Both the position numbers and the translations under genes were made by a program. 64,000 nucleotides of DNA. It comes from Metridium senile (lineage: Eukaryota; Cnidaria; Anthozoa; Actiniaria; Metridiidae). Position 1 is the stretch's first letter; the number at the start of each line of letters is the position of its first letter. Positions 48,801 to 58,683 of the stretch are shown here, piece after piece. The notes below the pieces were generated by a model, which saw only the letters and a list, made by a program, of their open reading frames with translations, was not told the origin of the DNA and searched no databases. The DNA is taken from NCBI GenBank assembly GCA_949775045.1, contig OX459102.1, forward strand, positions 7,463,073 to 7,527,072, given 5' to 3'.

Positions 48801-51800
48801 TTTATGTAAAAAAGAACTTCAATAAAAATGTTACGTTCCCATCTCTCTTCCAAATCAATGTTGATTTTTTTGGAATGTGGAATAGTTATCATGAGAAAGG
48901 CCAATCAACATTGCTTTGGGGGGTGAGGGGGTTTGCCAAATAATCATTATGGATATTTTTTAAATTTCAAACAAATACTGTCATAAAAAATGGTATAATG
49001 TCCCAACAATTTGGAACATGGTTGTAGCCTCTACATTTATTAGTAAACACATTCTAATATTTAGGTGATGGAGGATATCGATGACGTCACACAGATAAGT
49101 TTCCCTCTCTATGGCAACAAGGACATAGATGTTTACAAGGGAGTACATCGATATGTCCATTTAGTTGACTCGCCGGGTATCGCTTTCATTACTGTCAAAG
49201 AACGTCCAGAGCAGGTGACTGTAGATGCTGTGGTACAATGCTTTCCTCTGATTGGCCTTGCTATGAGTATAGCTTTTATCGCTGGTGTGGTGATATGGAT
49301 TCTGGTAGGGAAAGCTATTCAAGCAAAATAAATGGTCACAAAATTAATTCACCCTTCCCCTTCTCCTCCTTCTTCTTCTCCATCTTCACCTTCTCCATCT
49401 TCTCCTTCTTGTTCTTCTCCTTCTTCTTAATTCTTCATCTTCTTTGTCTTCTTGTTAATCTTGTTTTTTTTTTGTCTTCGAACCTCTTCTTTCTTCTCCT
49501 CCTTCATTTCCCTCCTTGTTGTTGTTTTTCATTTTTCTTTTTCGTTGTCGATCCTCTTCCTTCTCTTGCTCCCCTTCTTCCTCCTTCTTATTATTCCAGA
49601 CGTTCCTCATTAATTATTTAAGTTGCTGCTTATGTTAATAAACGTACAATTATCTTTTAATTAATGTTCTAGGAATTTCACTCCAATAATGATCAATTTC
49701 CAAGAGCTTTTACGTCAGGCGTCAAAGAAGGCTTCTGGTTTTCATTTATCACCATGACAACTGTCGGGTAAGTCGTAACAATAACAATTCGCTCAAACAT
49801 AGTTTTTGGTAACCCTGTTTCAGTTATCGTTGATCAAAATGCTTGGTTACAAAAAATGATATCTTTGTTAGTTAAAAAGCAATTTTTACAGAACTTTGCA
49901 ATTTTACTGTTATGGATGTGACAAATTGGATAGTAAACTTTTTTTATTTTAAATAAAATATTTTATAATGTCAATCTAGTGTGATATTGGTCTATTATTT
50001 GCACATGAGATATGAATAGTCCCCTTCACAGTTCCCTGCGCCATCTTAAAAGGTAGCCGGGCCTTAACATCGAAGCGAGACGAACGTCAAATTTAGGGCC
50101 ACCAAAATAATGAACACAATCGATAAAGAATTGAAAGAACTAAACTTAAAACAATTTAAAGTACATTATCAATCCAAACTTGTAGATAGATCGTAAATAG
50201 TATCTTAACACCTATTTTATATTTATATATTTTATTGTATTATATTTATATTTTATTTCAAATTGTAAATTGATTCCGAAAAGCCCTACGGGGAGATTTC
50301 AATAAGGTATATGTATATGTATATGTATGTATAACACCTATAGCGGGACAATTATTCACGTGTCTTAATGTTCGTCTTGAAAGCTCGATATTCGTCTTGC
50401 TTCGATGCAAAGGCCCGGCTACCTTCTAAGATGGCGCAGGGGACTGTGAAGGGGACTATTGAGATTAATTAATATACATTTTTCTTGTTTCCAGATATGG
50501 TGATGTAAGACCCCTTACTAATATTGGACGAATATTCGCAATCATCTGGACACTAATGGGTTTAGTGATGACTTCCATCTTACTCAGTATATTGGCGTCC
50601 AGCCTGACAGCGGTTACCCTTGACACTGACATTGTCATATATGGAACAAAGGTATAGAATTATGGATGGATTAATGAGTGAATGAATTTATGAGATATAT
50701 ATATATAAATGAATGAATGAATGAATGAATGAATGAATGAATGAATGAATGGATGAATTAATTAATTAATTAATGGATGGATGAATGAATTAATGAATTA
50801 ATGGATGAATGAATGAATGAATGAATGAATGAATGAATGAATGAATGAATGAATGAATGAATGAATGAATAAATGAATGAATGCATCAATCAATGAATAG
50901 ATAGATAGATACTGATAGATGGATGGATGGATGAATGGATGAGTGAATGAATAGATAGATGGATGGTTGGATAAATTGATGGATAAACAAATGGATAAAT
51001 GAATGAATGAATGAATGGAGGGACGTATGAATGGGTGGATGGATGGATGGATGGATGAGAGAATGAATGGATGGATGGATTGATGGATAAACGAATGGTT
51101 GAGTAAATGAATTGAGGGATGGATGAATTGGTTGGTGGATAAATGGAGGAATGAACGAATGAACGAATTCAAATGATCGTTTTAATATGTTGGGTATCTA
51201 TAGCTATTTCTTACGTTTTCAGGTAGCAGCAATTCAAAACTCATCTGAATATCGAATAGCTGTCCTGAAAAATGGAAAAGTCAATCAAGGTTAGCAACAA
51301 CTTGTCTTGACCTAACTTCCAACAATACCAGAAGTGAATTAAATTTTGTGTATATTTGGTTTCAGAACAAGGGTATTGACCCACTATTTGAAAAAAATTC
51401 ATACACAGGGAGCTCAAATTACAAATTAACATACATACATAATAATAATAATTTCTTATCTAGACCATCAGTACCTAAACATCGCTGAAGTCAGACAAGC
51501 ACTAAAAAACAAAGAAGTCAAAGGAGCGCTAATTGATGCTTATGTAGCTGCTGACTTAAAGGATCAGTTGTTCGACGAGAGTATCGAAGTCCAGAGAATC
51601 CTTGATAAGAAGATAGGTTATGGAATGGTGTTGTCTGGAGATGCTAGAGTATTGTATAAGCGATGCAACGATTATGTGGCTAATAATATGGAAGCTATAA
51701 TCCAAAGTATCATCAGAGGCACCGATACAATAAAGGTATAGGCCAATGGGGGATGTTGATATAAGAAAGTTAATTCGCAATAATTTGCAGAAAGTTATAA

Positions 51801-54800
51801 TCAATAGTTTCATCGGAAACACAGGCACAATATAGGTATTGGAGATGTTAGTAACAATTAGCCTTGATGTAAAATATCAAAAACTAGTCCGAGTGTTTGA
51901 TCAGGGTATCCAAACATCCATTTCTAAATATTTGGGTCCCAGATCAGACACGAAGCACGAGATTTTGATCAAACTTCTCCAGCATTCGCATTATAATTCA
52001 TTTGTTTTTGAATATCATGGGGAAAAACCATTACACATTTATACAGTGTCTTGATCAGTGTCTTGATCAGTGTCTTGATCAGTGTCTTGGTCAGTGCCTC
52101 GATCAGTGTCTTGATCAGTGTCTTGATCAGTGTCTTGATCAGTGTCTTGATCAGTGTCTTGATCAGTGTCTTGGTCAGTGTCTTGGTCAGTGTCTTGATC
52201 AGTGTCTTGATCAGTGTCTTGATCAGTGTCTTGATCAGTGTCTTTATCAGTGTCTTTATCAGTGTCTTGGTCAGTGTCTTGGTCAGTATCTTGATCAGTG
52301 TCTTGATCAGTGTCTTGGTCAGTGTCTTGATCAGTGTCTTGATCAGTGTCTTTATCAGTGTCTTGATCAGTGTCTTGGTCAGTGTCTTGGTCAGTGTCTT
52401 GATCAGTGTCTTGATCAGTGTCTTGATCAGTGTCTTGATCAGTGTCTTGATCAGTGTCTTGATCAGTGTTTTGATCAGTGTCTTGGTCAGTGTCTTGGTC
52501 AGAGTCTTGGTCAGAGTCTTGATCAGTGTCTTGGTCAGTGTCTTGATCAGTGTCTTGATCAGTGTCTTGATCAGTGTTTTGATCAGTGTCTTGGTCAGTG
52601 TCTTGATCAGTGTCTTGATCAGTGTCTTGATCAGTGTCTAGATCAGTGTCTTGATCAGTGTCTTGGTCAGTGTCTTGGTCAGTGTCTTGGTCAGTGTCTT
52701 GATCAGTGTCTTGATCAGTGTCTTGGTCAGTGTCTTGGTCAGTGTCTTGATCAGTGTCTTGATCAGTGTCTTGATCAGTGTCTTGATCAGTGTCTTGATC
52801 AGTGTCTTGATCAGTGTCTTGATCAGTGTCTTGGTCAGTGTCTTGGTCAGTGTCTTGATCAGTGTCTTGATCAGTGTCTTGATCAGTGTCTTGATCAGTG
52901 TCTTTATCAGTGTCTTTATCAGTGTCTTGGTCAGTGTCTTGGTCAGTGTCTTGATCAGTGTCTTGATCAGTGTCTTGGTCAGTGTCTTGATCAGTGTCTT
53001 GATCAGTGTCTTTATCAGTGTCTTTATCAGTGTCTTGGTCAGTGTCTTGGTCAGTGTCTTGATCAGTGTCTTGATCAGTGTCTTGATCAGTGTCTTGGTC
53101 AGTGTCTTGATCAGTGTCTTGATCAGTGTCTTTATCAGTGTCTTGATCAGTGTCTTGGTCAGTGTCTTGGTCAGTGTCTTGATCAGTGTCTTGATCAGTG
53201 TCTTGATCAGTGTCTTGATCAGTGTCTTGATCAGTGTCTTGATCAGTGTTTTGATCAGTGTCTTGGTCAGTGTCTTGGTCAGAGTCTTGGTCAGAGTCTT
53301 GATCAGTGTCTTGGTCAGTGTCTTGATCAGTGTCTTGATCAGTGTCTTGATCAGTGTTTTGATCAGTGTCTTGGTCAGTGTCTTGATCAGTGTCTTGATC
53401 AGTGTCTTGATCAGTGTCTAGATCAGTGTCTTGATCAGTGTCTTGGTCAGTGTCTTGGTCAGTGTCTTGGTCAGTGTCTTGATCAGTGTCTTGATCAGTG
53501 TCTTGGTCAGTGTCTTGGTCAGTGTCTTGATCAGTGTCTTGATCAGTGTCTTGATCAGTGTCTTGATCAGTGTCTTGGTCAGTGTCTTGGTCAGTGTCTT
53601 GATCAGTGTCTTGATCAGTGTTTTGATCAGTGTCTTGATCAGTGTTTTGATCAGTGTCTTGATCAGTGTCTTGATCAGTGTCTTGATCAATGTCTTGATC
53701 AGTGTCTTGGTCAGTGTCTTGGTCAGTGTCTTGGTCAGTGTCTTGGTCAGTGTCTTGGTCAGTGTCTTGGTCAGTGTCTTGATCAGTGTCTTGATCAGTG
53801 TCTTGATCAGTGTCTTGGTCAGTGTCTTGATCAGTGTCTTGATCAGTGTCTTGGTCAGTGTTTGATCGAGTATCAAGACCTATGCACGTGACTGTAATGA
53901 TAAGTTGTTATTGGTCCCTGGGATAATGAATTGCTAAAATGAGTTTGATAAAGGAGAATAAGGGTTGTAGATGGAAATGGAGTTATCATCATAATCGTCA
54001 TCACTATCATTATCATCCATCGATCGTCACCATCATCACCGAGGTCTTTATCTAATCGTAATCGTCAGCATCATCATTATAACCATCGTTATTATCATGC
54101 ATCATGCATCACCACTATCATGACCATTATGAACATCACTTTAATCGTCATTATTATCATGAAAATTAATAACAGAAGCATTTATTATAATCCTCATCAT
54201 TATCATTATCATGCATCATCATCAATATCAAGACCAGCATCATTAAAATCATCGCCATCATTACCATTAACATAATAATCGTTATCATTATCATGAAAAT
54301 CAATAATCATCAGCATGGATTATCCTCTTCATTATCATCATTCAGTGTTATCCTCAACGGGCAACATTTTCATATTTTCACATTTTCATATTTTCAGCCC
54401 TCATCCAAGGCACAAGGTGTAGCTAAGAGTGACAACCTTCTCGACCCATCTTCCAGTCCATTCCAGGAAGCAGTCAAATGGTCAGGGGCTGGTCTATTGC
54501 TGGTATTTGCCATTGGTATATTATGGCATATCTTTGTGTTCTCTCGACAATACAAAGGTACGGAATTGTTTCTTGAATTTTGTGAATTCTCCCCTTCTCC
54601 CTGCGCCATCTTTAAAGGTAGCCGGGCCTTTGCATCGAAGCGAGACGAACGTCTAGCTTGCAATAATAGATAATGTTTAACACCTTGCGGGACAATTATT
54701 CATGTGTCTCTATCATTGCAAGCTCAACGTTCGTCTCGCTTCGATGCAAAGGCCCGGCTACCTTTCAAGATGGCGCAGGGAGCTGTGAAGGGGAGTATTG

Positions 54801-55623
54801 AATAGCCAGATCAAGCACTTGAAACAGTGTTTCCCTCTCTATCCAAACACTGGAGCTTCGAAGTTGGTTAAAATAAACTTGGCTGCGCCTCGTTTTTTTC
54901 AACTGACTTCTCCGTGTTTGGGTATCGGAGGAAACACTCATGATTGATGTATTACTTTTTATTTCAAATTAATGACACCCACAATGCTCTATGGTCTTGC
55001 AATGCACTATCTGATTCAGCATTCAGTATTCAACGTTTTTTAGAAATAGCTGTACGATGCTTGTTTGTTTCTCTATATATGTGGTTATCTCTATCTTTGT
55101 TTTATTAGTTTATCAGTTTATAAACGATTATACTATCAAAATCACTAAAGTGGTAAATGCTTGTTTAAAATTATGTCTCATTTTTGTACCGTGTGATCGC
55201 TTCTGGCCAATTATTTTGCTCAAAATTGGCCATGTGGTAAAAAAAGAACACCTCCAAGGCCAAATCTTCAACGGACATTTAACCACTCTAGTGATTTTCA
55301 TAGTAAAATTAAACTTTAATCAAATTATATTTATGATATGCTCTTCTAAAGCTCAAATAATTATTTATTGCATTTAGTGTCTAGACCTTTTTTGGTAAAC
55401 AACATACTAACGTGCACTAACAAGAATTAAATTATTTAAAATTTCAGTTCATGACTCTGAAAACAACAAACTCGTAACAACTAAGCGTGAAATGAACGAA
55501 CTAGTGGTCACGTGGTACAAAGAATTTCAGCTTAAAATCCTAATACTACGAGATTTACACCGACGAGAATTAATAAAGCTTAGAACTATAAAAAGAATGA
55601 ATAAAAAGAGAACTACAAAATAA
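36856..55623 (+). CDS. Gene B: D8C-like, mucin, SEA, FN3 protein with iGluR-like K+-channel module (complete)
   Basis: Eighteen exons: 36856-36937, 37631-37712, 38357-38640, 40585-41391, 41758-41873, 42645-42703, 44546-44688, 45141-45434, 46278-46586, 47455-47757, 48379-48602, 49065-49304, 49673-49767, 50495-50651, 51223-51289, 51464-51735, 54398-54557, 55448-55623. Total 3870 nt, 1289 aa. Every junction is GT..AG and in phase. Same order as gene A but without TSP1, with a short Pro/Ser/Gln mucin, and with one extra intron in S1. The pore reads TMTTVGYGDVRP. Inferred role: plasma-membrane, ligand-gated K+ channel. The D8C part resembles gene C. The most useful complete member of the cluster. 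Confidence 0.85.
38641..40584. mobile_element. Gene B intron with nested foldback elements
   Basis: The outer pair is TTACGGTTCGCGTCCACAAC near 38685 against GTTGTTTGATTCGAACCGTG near 39673, both next to CTCAGCC(T/C)(T/C)GATAG. Inside it lies a complete foldback at 38862-39172. Later come AAAT and ATCT microsatellites, a fragment with ACGTTTCGGAGCAATCACGC (39810-39980), and a stretch (40085-40185) shared with gene A intron 2. Confidence 0.65.
38862..39172. mobile_element. Foldback element, TATACACCTATTTCAAAAA ends
   Basis: The left arm ATACACCTATTTCAAAAAAG pairs with the right arm TTTTTAAAATAGGTGTAT. GGTTGTCATCGCCAAAAGCG and CCAAGACCCAAGTGCACTAT on the left have inverse copies on the right. 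Arms of about 90 bp with 310 bp in total. Nested inside a larger foldback. Confidence 0.85.
40585..41391 (+). CDS. Gene B exon: Cys-rich segment and Pro/Ser/Gln mucin-like tract
   Basis: The acceptor TGTGTTTTAATTCCCAG precedes 40585. The phase-1 frame gives EHCHTFYCLYENRICEVQAQ, then a fourth Cys (SICGRSS), followed by about 220 residues of Pro/Ser with Gln pairs (PPPQQSSPPPPPP). It ends in PTTGVKSTPTSSR, IVIATKTPLNSI and a GTATGT donor. No Met occurs in this frame, so simple ORF calls miss it; the poly-His and Thr/Ile frames over the same DNA do not connect in phase. The position (after D8C, before SEA) is the same as the Thr/Ala mucin exon of gene C. Confidence 0.75.
41758..44688 (+). CDS. 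Gene B exons: SEA domain
   Basis: Exons 41758-41873, 42645-42703 and 44546-44688; lengths and phases match gene A (59-nt middle exon identical in size). The protein reads VSMVEIRFKVKLTDIPWNDD, then QTFYLGVKAFHNITVNNLR and KGSTIADFSIAFTQLVPIQ. GSTI occupies the GSVI/GSVVV cleavage position; the Thr makes cleavage uncertain. It follows the Pro/Ser mucin directly, without TSP1. Introns carry a GAT minisatellite (41900-42640) and a 97-bp satellite (42870-44518). Confidence 0.75.
41900..42640. repeat. GAT-type minisatellite in gene B intron
   Basis: Units of about 36-54 bp containing GGTAGTGGTGATGATTATGA and AAAGTGATGATGATGAT. A retroelement tail (GTGAAATAAAGTTATTGTAT) interrupts it at about 42190. 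The Met/Val-rich and Ile/Thr-rich frames on the two strands are artefacts. Confidence 0.85.
42870..44518 (+). repeat. 97-bp satellite array, about 17 copies
   Basis: AAGGCACGCACACAGTCCTA starts at 42870 and then every 97 bp to about 44421. Each unit also has ACGGGTTCGTTGCATAAGAT and AACGTGGAACGTT, a 5-bp inverted repeat. Copies differ mainly at CTGCCTAAT/CTGCTTAAT and TTCTCTG/TTTTCTG and roughly alternate, indicating dimer-based expansion. It lies between the two SEA exons of gene B (42704-44545 intron). Confidence 0.95.
44689..45140. repeat. Gene B intron with GGCGATTTTAGG tandem motif
   Basis: Between CAGGCCCTAAG (44710) and GGAGTAGGCCTGA (44941), inverted ends enclose degenerate repeats of GCGATTTTAGGAAACTTAGCC. 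A related element, built on GCGAGTTAAG, is in gene C (60556-60858). Confidence 0.65.
45141..47757 (+). CDS. Gene B exons: three fibronectin type III domains
   Basis: Exons 45141-45434, 46278-46586 and 47455-47757, each a phase 1-1 FN3 domain starting V-P-S and collinear with gene A. Core motifs are AVFIKWFTISNPDIKGYKVL, LSFAWAPLPVPQRNGILV and LKWGPIPRGYINGLLIGYRI; the Y-x-(F/L)-x-V motifs are FTEYSFRVVGFSDGG, NTEYTLSVSGCTSKGCGPW and NSVYMVTIAGVNDVGVGP. The second domain, like its partner in A, has the STSKGCG-type extra cysteine pair. Confidence 0.92.
45435..46277. repeat. Gene B intron with 490-bp (ATC)n tract
   Basis: 45458-45950 is nearly pure ATC with some ACC and ATA units, starting 20 bp after the donor. 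The Asp-rich minus frame and the Ile-rich plus frame are microsatellite artefacts. The rest (45960-46277) shows nothing recognisable. Confidence 0.9.
46587..47454. mobile_element. Gene B intron with foldback and homopolymer runs
   Basis: An inverted pair (AATCATGTGCAAAATTGTTG near 46678 and ATATTTTGCACATGATTGT near 46960) encloses a smaller pair around CAATGTTGAATTG and a run of more than 20 G at 46861. A poly-A run is at 47164. Similar inverted sequence occurs at 48750-49030 in the S1 intron. Confidence 0.6.
47758..48378. repeat. Gene B intron with CTTC/CTTG microsatellite
   Basis: From about 48000 to 48345 the strand is degenerate CTTC and CTTG tetranucleotides, leading into the S1 acceptor TTTCTTTACAAG. 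The frame that runs into the S1 exon is open by chance. Confidence 0.85.
48379..49304 (+). CDS. Gene B exons: iGluR-like S1 lobe and first TM helix
   Basis: Exon 48379-48602 (ETCRCPKTLYTNYWANPPYL, then GIFPTLVKDMLTWACGNC) and exon 49065-49304 (DDVTQISFPLYGNKDIDVYK, GVHRYVHLVDSPGIAFITV, then M1 FPLIGLAMSIAFIAGVVIWI). It aligns end to end with the single S1 exon of gene A, but a phase-0 intron follows KDSVVK. The Arg in GVHRYVHLVDSPG may match the ligand-contact Arg found before D-F-S-x-P-F in iGluRs. The ETCRCPKTLY start is almost identical in A and B, so the cysteines probably form a conserved bridge. Confidence 0.8.
49305..49672. repeat. Gene B intron rich in CTT/CTC
   Basis: 49340-49600 is a degenerate TTC/CTCCTT tract; nothing else recognisable. 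Confidence 0.75.
49673..50651 (+). CDS. Gene B exons: K+-type pore loop and inner helix
   Basis: Exon 49673-49767 (DQFPRAFTSGVKEGFWFSFI, then TMTTVG) and exon 50495-50651 (YGDVRPLTNIGRIFAIIWTL, then MGLVMTSILLSILASSLTAV). Exon sizes (95 and 157 nt) and the phase-2 split inside the filter are the same as in gene A. The filter TVGYGD is intact. The inner-helix end S-I-L-A-S-S-L-T-A-V again lies at the iGluR gate position. Confidence 0.9.
50016..50459. mobile_element. MITE, CCCCTTCACAG-type ends, with nested retroelement tail
   Basis: Ends read ATAGTCCCCTTCACAGT on both sides, with GGTAGCCGGGCCTT and ATCGAAGCGAGACGAACGTC in the left arm and inverse copies on the right. The middle (about 50100-50330) contains CCCTACGGGGAGATTTCAAT followed by (GTATAT)n, a retroelement tail. 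It sits in the intron splitting the K+ filter of gene B. Confidence 0.82.
50652..51222. repeat. Gene B intron with GAAT/GGAT microsatellite
   Basis: 50660-51170 is almost entirely (GAAT)n, (AATT)n and (GGAT)n. The minus frame rich in Ser/Phe/Ile/His is an artefact. Confidence 0.9.
51223..51735 (+). CDS. Gene B exons: iGluR-like S2 ligand lobe
   Basis: Exons 51223-51289 (VAAIQNSSEYRIAVLKNGKV) and 51464-51735 (YLNIAEVRQALKNKEVKGAL, IDAYVAADLKDQLFDESIEV, KKIGYGMVLSGDARVLYKRC, then NMEAIIQSIIRG). Sizes 67 and 272 nt, the same as in A. The acidic residue in G-A-L-I-D-A-Y-V-A-A is conserved between the paralogs. Confidence 0.78.
51736..54397. repeat. Gene B intron with 12-bp minisatellite, about 1.8 kb
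   Basis: TGTCTTGATCAG units (variants TGTCTTGGTCAG, TGTCTTTATCAG) fill about 52050-53865, roughly 150 copies. Because 12 is a multiple of 3, a C-L-D-Q frame stays open for over 600 codons and other frames stay open too. A 780-bp block is duplicated: the rare variants AGAGTCTTGGTCAGAG (52501, 53281) and TGTCTAGATCAG (52636, 53416) recur 780 bp apart. ATC repeats follow at 53990-54340. Confidence 0.93.
54398..55623 (+). CDS. Gene B exons: last TM helix and cytosolic tail
   Basis: Exon 54398-54557 encodes a Ser-rich linker, then WSGAGLLLVFAIGILWHIFV and SRQYK. Exon 55448-55623 encodes a 58-residue basic tail (LVVTWYKEFQLKILILRDLH, RRELIKLRTIKRMNKKRT), stop 55621-55623. AATAAA at 55714-55719. 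The tail is much more basic than that of A. The intron between them carries a MITE at 54588-54799. Confidence 0.85.
54588..54799. mobile_element. MITE, CTCCCCTTC-type ends
   Basis: The left arm (GGTAGCCGGGCCTTTGCATC, GAAGCGAGACGAACGTC) has an inverse copy on the right (GACGAACG..GCTTCGATGCAAAGGCCCGGCTACC). 212 bp, starting 30 bp after the donor of the last-TM exon. Confidence 0.82.
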
Positions 55624-55639
55624 AGTAACCCATTTAAAC

Positions 55640-56245
55640 CTAGTGGTCACGTGGTACGAATAATTTCAACTTAAAATCCGTATACTACGAGATCATTTAC
55701 ACCGACGAGAGTTAATAAAGCTTACTAGAACTATACAAAGAATGAATCAAAAGACAAAGATATCAAACATTTTGTAACATCCCTGAAAGTGGGCGCTTAG
55801 CCCGAAACGTCGGATTAAATAATCTAAAACAGGTTGATGATTCTTACTTCTTTATATAAAAAGACAACTGCATAAAATAATCACAGTCAACCTAGTGGTC
55901 AAGTGGAACAAAGAATTGTAGCTTAAGATCCTAATACTACGAGATATACACCGACGAGAGTTAATAAAGCTTAGAACTATAAAAAGAATGAATACAAATA
56001 CAACTATCAAATAAAATAGTACCCACATTCAACCTAGTGGTCACCTGGTACAAATAATTTCAACTTAAAATCCTAATACTACGAAACATACATCGAACTA
56101 TAAAAAGAATGAATAAAAATACAACTATCAAATAATAAAATAATGCCATTTAACCTAGTGGTCACGTGGTACAAATAATGTCAACTTAAAATCCTAATAC
56201 TACGAAACATACATCGAACTATAAAAAATATTAATAAGAAAGACA
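55640..56245 (+). repeat. Degenerate tandem copies of gene B's last exon
   Basis: CTAGTGGTCACGTGGTACAA in the last exon (55501) is followed by copies at 55640, 55892, 56034 and 56155. Each carries AATTTCAACTTAAAATCC and ACTACGA(G/A)A segments with small deletions that break the frame. The spacing is 139, 252, 142 and 121 bp. Confidence 0.88.
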
Positions 56246-57590
56246 ACTTAAAAATCCCATTAAACGTAATAAATATAAATACACTAGTTATTATAGAAGA
56301 CTACGTGCACTGATTGGACCAAAATTTTGGAGTATTCTACAATACAGCTTTCCAATCAATTTGCCTTTAAGATAGATTAGTTTTTCCTAGATAACGTTAA
56401 TTTGTTTTTATTTCTTCCAAATCACCTGTTCAATTGTTATTAACTAACGAATTACTTTTCTCAGATGAATACCGGGAAATAATAACCGAGACTATTTCGA
56501 TGTAATTATCTTGTAGTATCTCATCGCACAGAATCCTATTTTTTTTGGACATTTACTTACGGATCGCAAATTATTCAAAATAGGCATAATTCGAATAAAT
56601 TATCGACATTCATAGCTCTGATTGGTTGTTTGAACGTTTCTCATGGGAATGTCACTGCTAATTAGAGTTTTTACACATCGCAGCTTAACTTGTTACACCG
56701 CATAACATAAAATGGCGCATTGAGATTTGAAAACCAGCCACAAGAGCCTTAGATAATGGGCCCTAATATTCAGTTTAAAAAAGATAGTCTTATAAAAAAG
56801 GTTTATGTAGAAGTAAAGGGTGCAAAATTTTGCTTGAATTACGATGTCAATGTTTTATTGAGAAATTACTAGTAGTATAGGGGACTATGGGTAACCTATG
56901 TATACTTCATGGCCACATTGCCACATTTCTCAATGTGTTTTTGAGAAATGACTATTTTAACGTAACACACAATGTACTGATCCATTATGCACTGGGCTAC
57001 TAGCTTGTAGGCTATAACCTTTCATGGGTGACAAACTTTCTCGGAAAGGGTGTATCAATTTAAAAGTAATCTAAAAGCATGAAATTAACAACTGATCTAC
57101 AATGAATTATATTATGTTTTCCTTTTTGAAGTGGGCGGCTGCACAATTAAAAAGGTTATTTGAGAAACTATAGTTTGCAACCACAATATCATTTTTACTT
57201 ATCAAAAGAAAAATTATATTCTACCATCAAAACATAATTATTAATCATTACAATACTCTGGCAGCAGGTGACATAAATATTGGTCTCTCGCTTATTGTTA
57301 AGGCACCTTTTAAATGATCAGCTGAAAACAAGATAATATTTCACAATTTCAAACCGTACCCGGGGGGTCTGGTAAAAGTATCAGATATGCTCGTCGGGAA
57401 TTTTTAAAAACTCTGTATGCCGCCGAATGCCAATTGACGTCCTTCAAAAATAAAATCCTAATCTTAAAAATAAGCACAACCATCAGAAAGAGCAAACAAA
57501 AATATGTATTTTGGGTTTAATTATACTTCTGTTTATTGAAGTTGTATCGCGGCTATAAATATAATTCAAATGGAGCTATTTCGTACGGCC

Positions 57591-57973
57591 GGTGGCCCAC
57601 AACTGTCACATCAAAATAAAAATGCTCACATCAAAATAAAAATACTCACATCAAAATAAAAATGCTCACATCAAAATAAAAATACTCACATCAAAATAAA
57701 AATGCTCACATCAAAATAAAAAAGCTCACATCAAATTCAAATTGCTCACATCAAAATAAACTGAGAGTACTGGTCAGCAGCAGCACCCAATCTTGGATGG
57801 GCTTCCTGTGGTATTTCTCCCGGACTTACATCAGGTTAACTTGAAGTTGTTATCTTGTGAGCTTTTTATTTTCATGTGAGCATTTTGAATTTGAATTGAA
57901 CATTTTTATTTTGATGTGAGCATTTTTATTTTGATGTGAGTTTTGTTATTTGATGTGACAGTTGTGGGCCACC
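57591..57973. mobile_element. MITE with perfect 25-bp inverted ends and CACATCAAAATAAAAA repeats
   Basis: Both ends read GGTGGCCCACAACTGTCACA (and on through TCAAA) inward. The left arm then has eight tandem units of about 20 bp, ATGCTCACATCAAAATAAAA; the right arm has inverse units. 383 bp, no frame. Confidence 0.9.
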
Positions 57974-58683
57974 GTCATTTCGAACAGTGAACTGTTTCCT
58001 TGCTAGCCTCGTGGTGTTTTTTACACTTTTGACATTCTTATAAATTCATTTTTATTATAACATTTTTGTCTCAAACTTTTAACCTGAACGGATACTAAGA
58101 CCCCGGCTACACGGATCCGGATACTTTTAAAACCGCATACTTTTTGATGCGAATCGGCCTATCGTCCACACGAATCCAGTGAATCCGGTCACCGAAACCG
58201 CATACTTTTACTTGAATCTTCCGGATACCCGGATTCGTGTGGACGCAAATATTTCTATGCGGTTTCAACCGGATCGGATTCATGTAGAAGAGGCCTAAGA
58301 AATGCCGAATTTCTAAATTTACCGAATACCTCAACCCCTGAGCAATCCCCTACCCCAAGCAACATCTCCCCAAGCGTCACCATCCCCCCCCCCCCCCCCC
58401 GCCCCCAATCATTCCATTTCATTAGGAAAGAAGTTCTCTTTTACGTAATTGCAAACTGTTTAACCATTTTATAGTACCATCAAATTTATCGAGCTAGCAA
58501 TTATAGATCTCCTGCAGTTTATGAAAAACCGTTGGAATTAATCTTTTCCGATAATGGAATTATTCATGAAGCATGAGAGCAGAATCTCTATCAAGATAAA
58601 TATAATTGATTTTATAAAGACAGAAGTGAACGTTTTAGAGACCAGTAATCAGTAAACTTTCCGGTCTTGACAAGCTCAGCAAG

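Larger units (their letters stand above)
55624..58683. other. Intergenic region between genes B and C
   Basis: Holds degenerate copies of B's last exon (to about 56240), a retroelement-like fragment with GCCCGAAACGTCGG (55795), a repeat fragment shared with 20200-20480 (56870-56960), a MITE at 57591-57973, a foldback around GGATCCGG/CCGGATTCG at 58105-58285, and a poly-C run at 58386. No gene seen. Confidence 0.6.

Noticed and set aside
52002..53891. 629-codon C-L-D-Q repeat protein
   Set aside because: Pure 12-bp minisatellite within an intron of gene B. No splice or start evidence, and all frames are similarly open.
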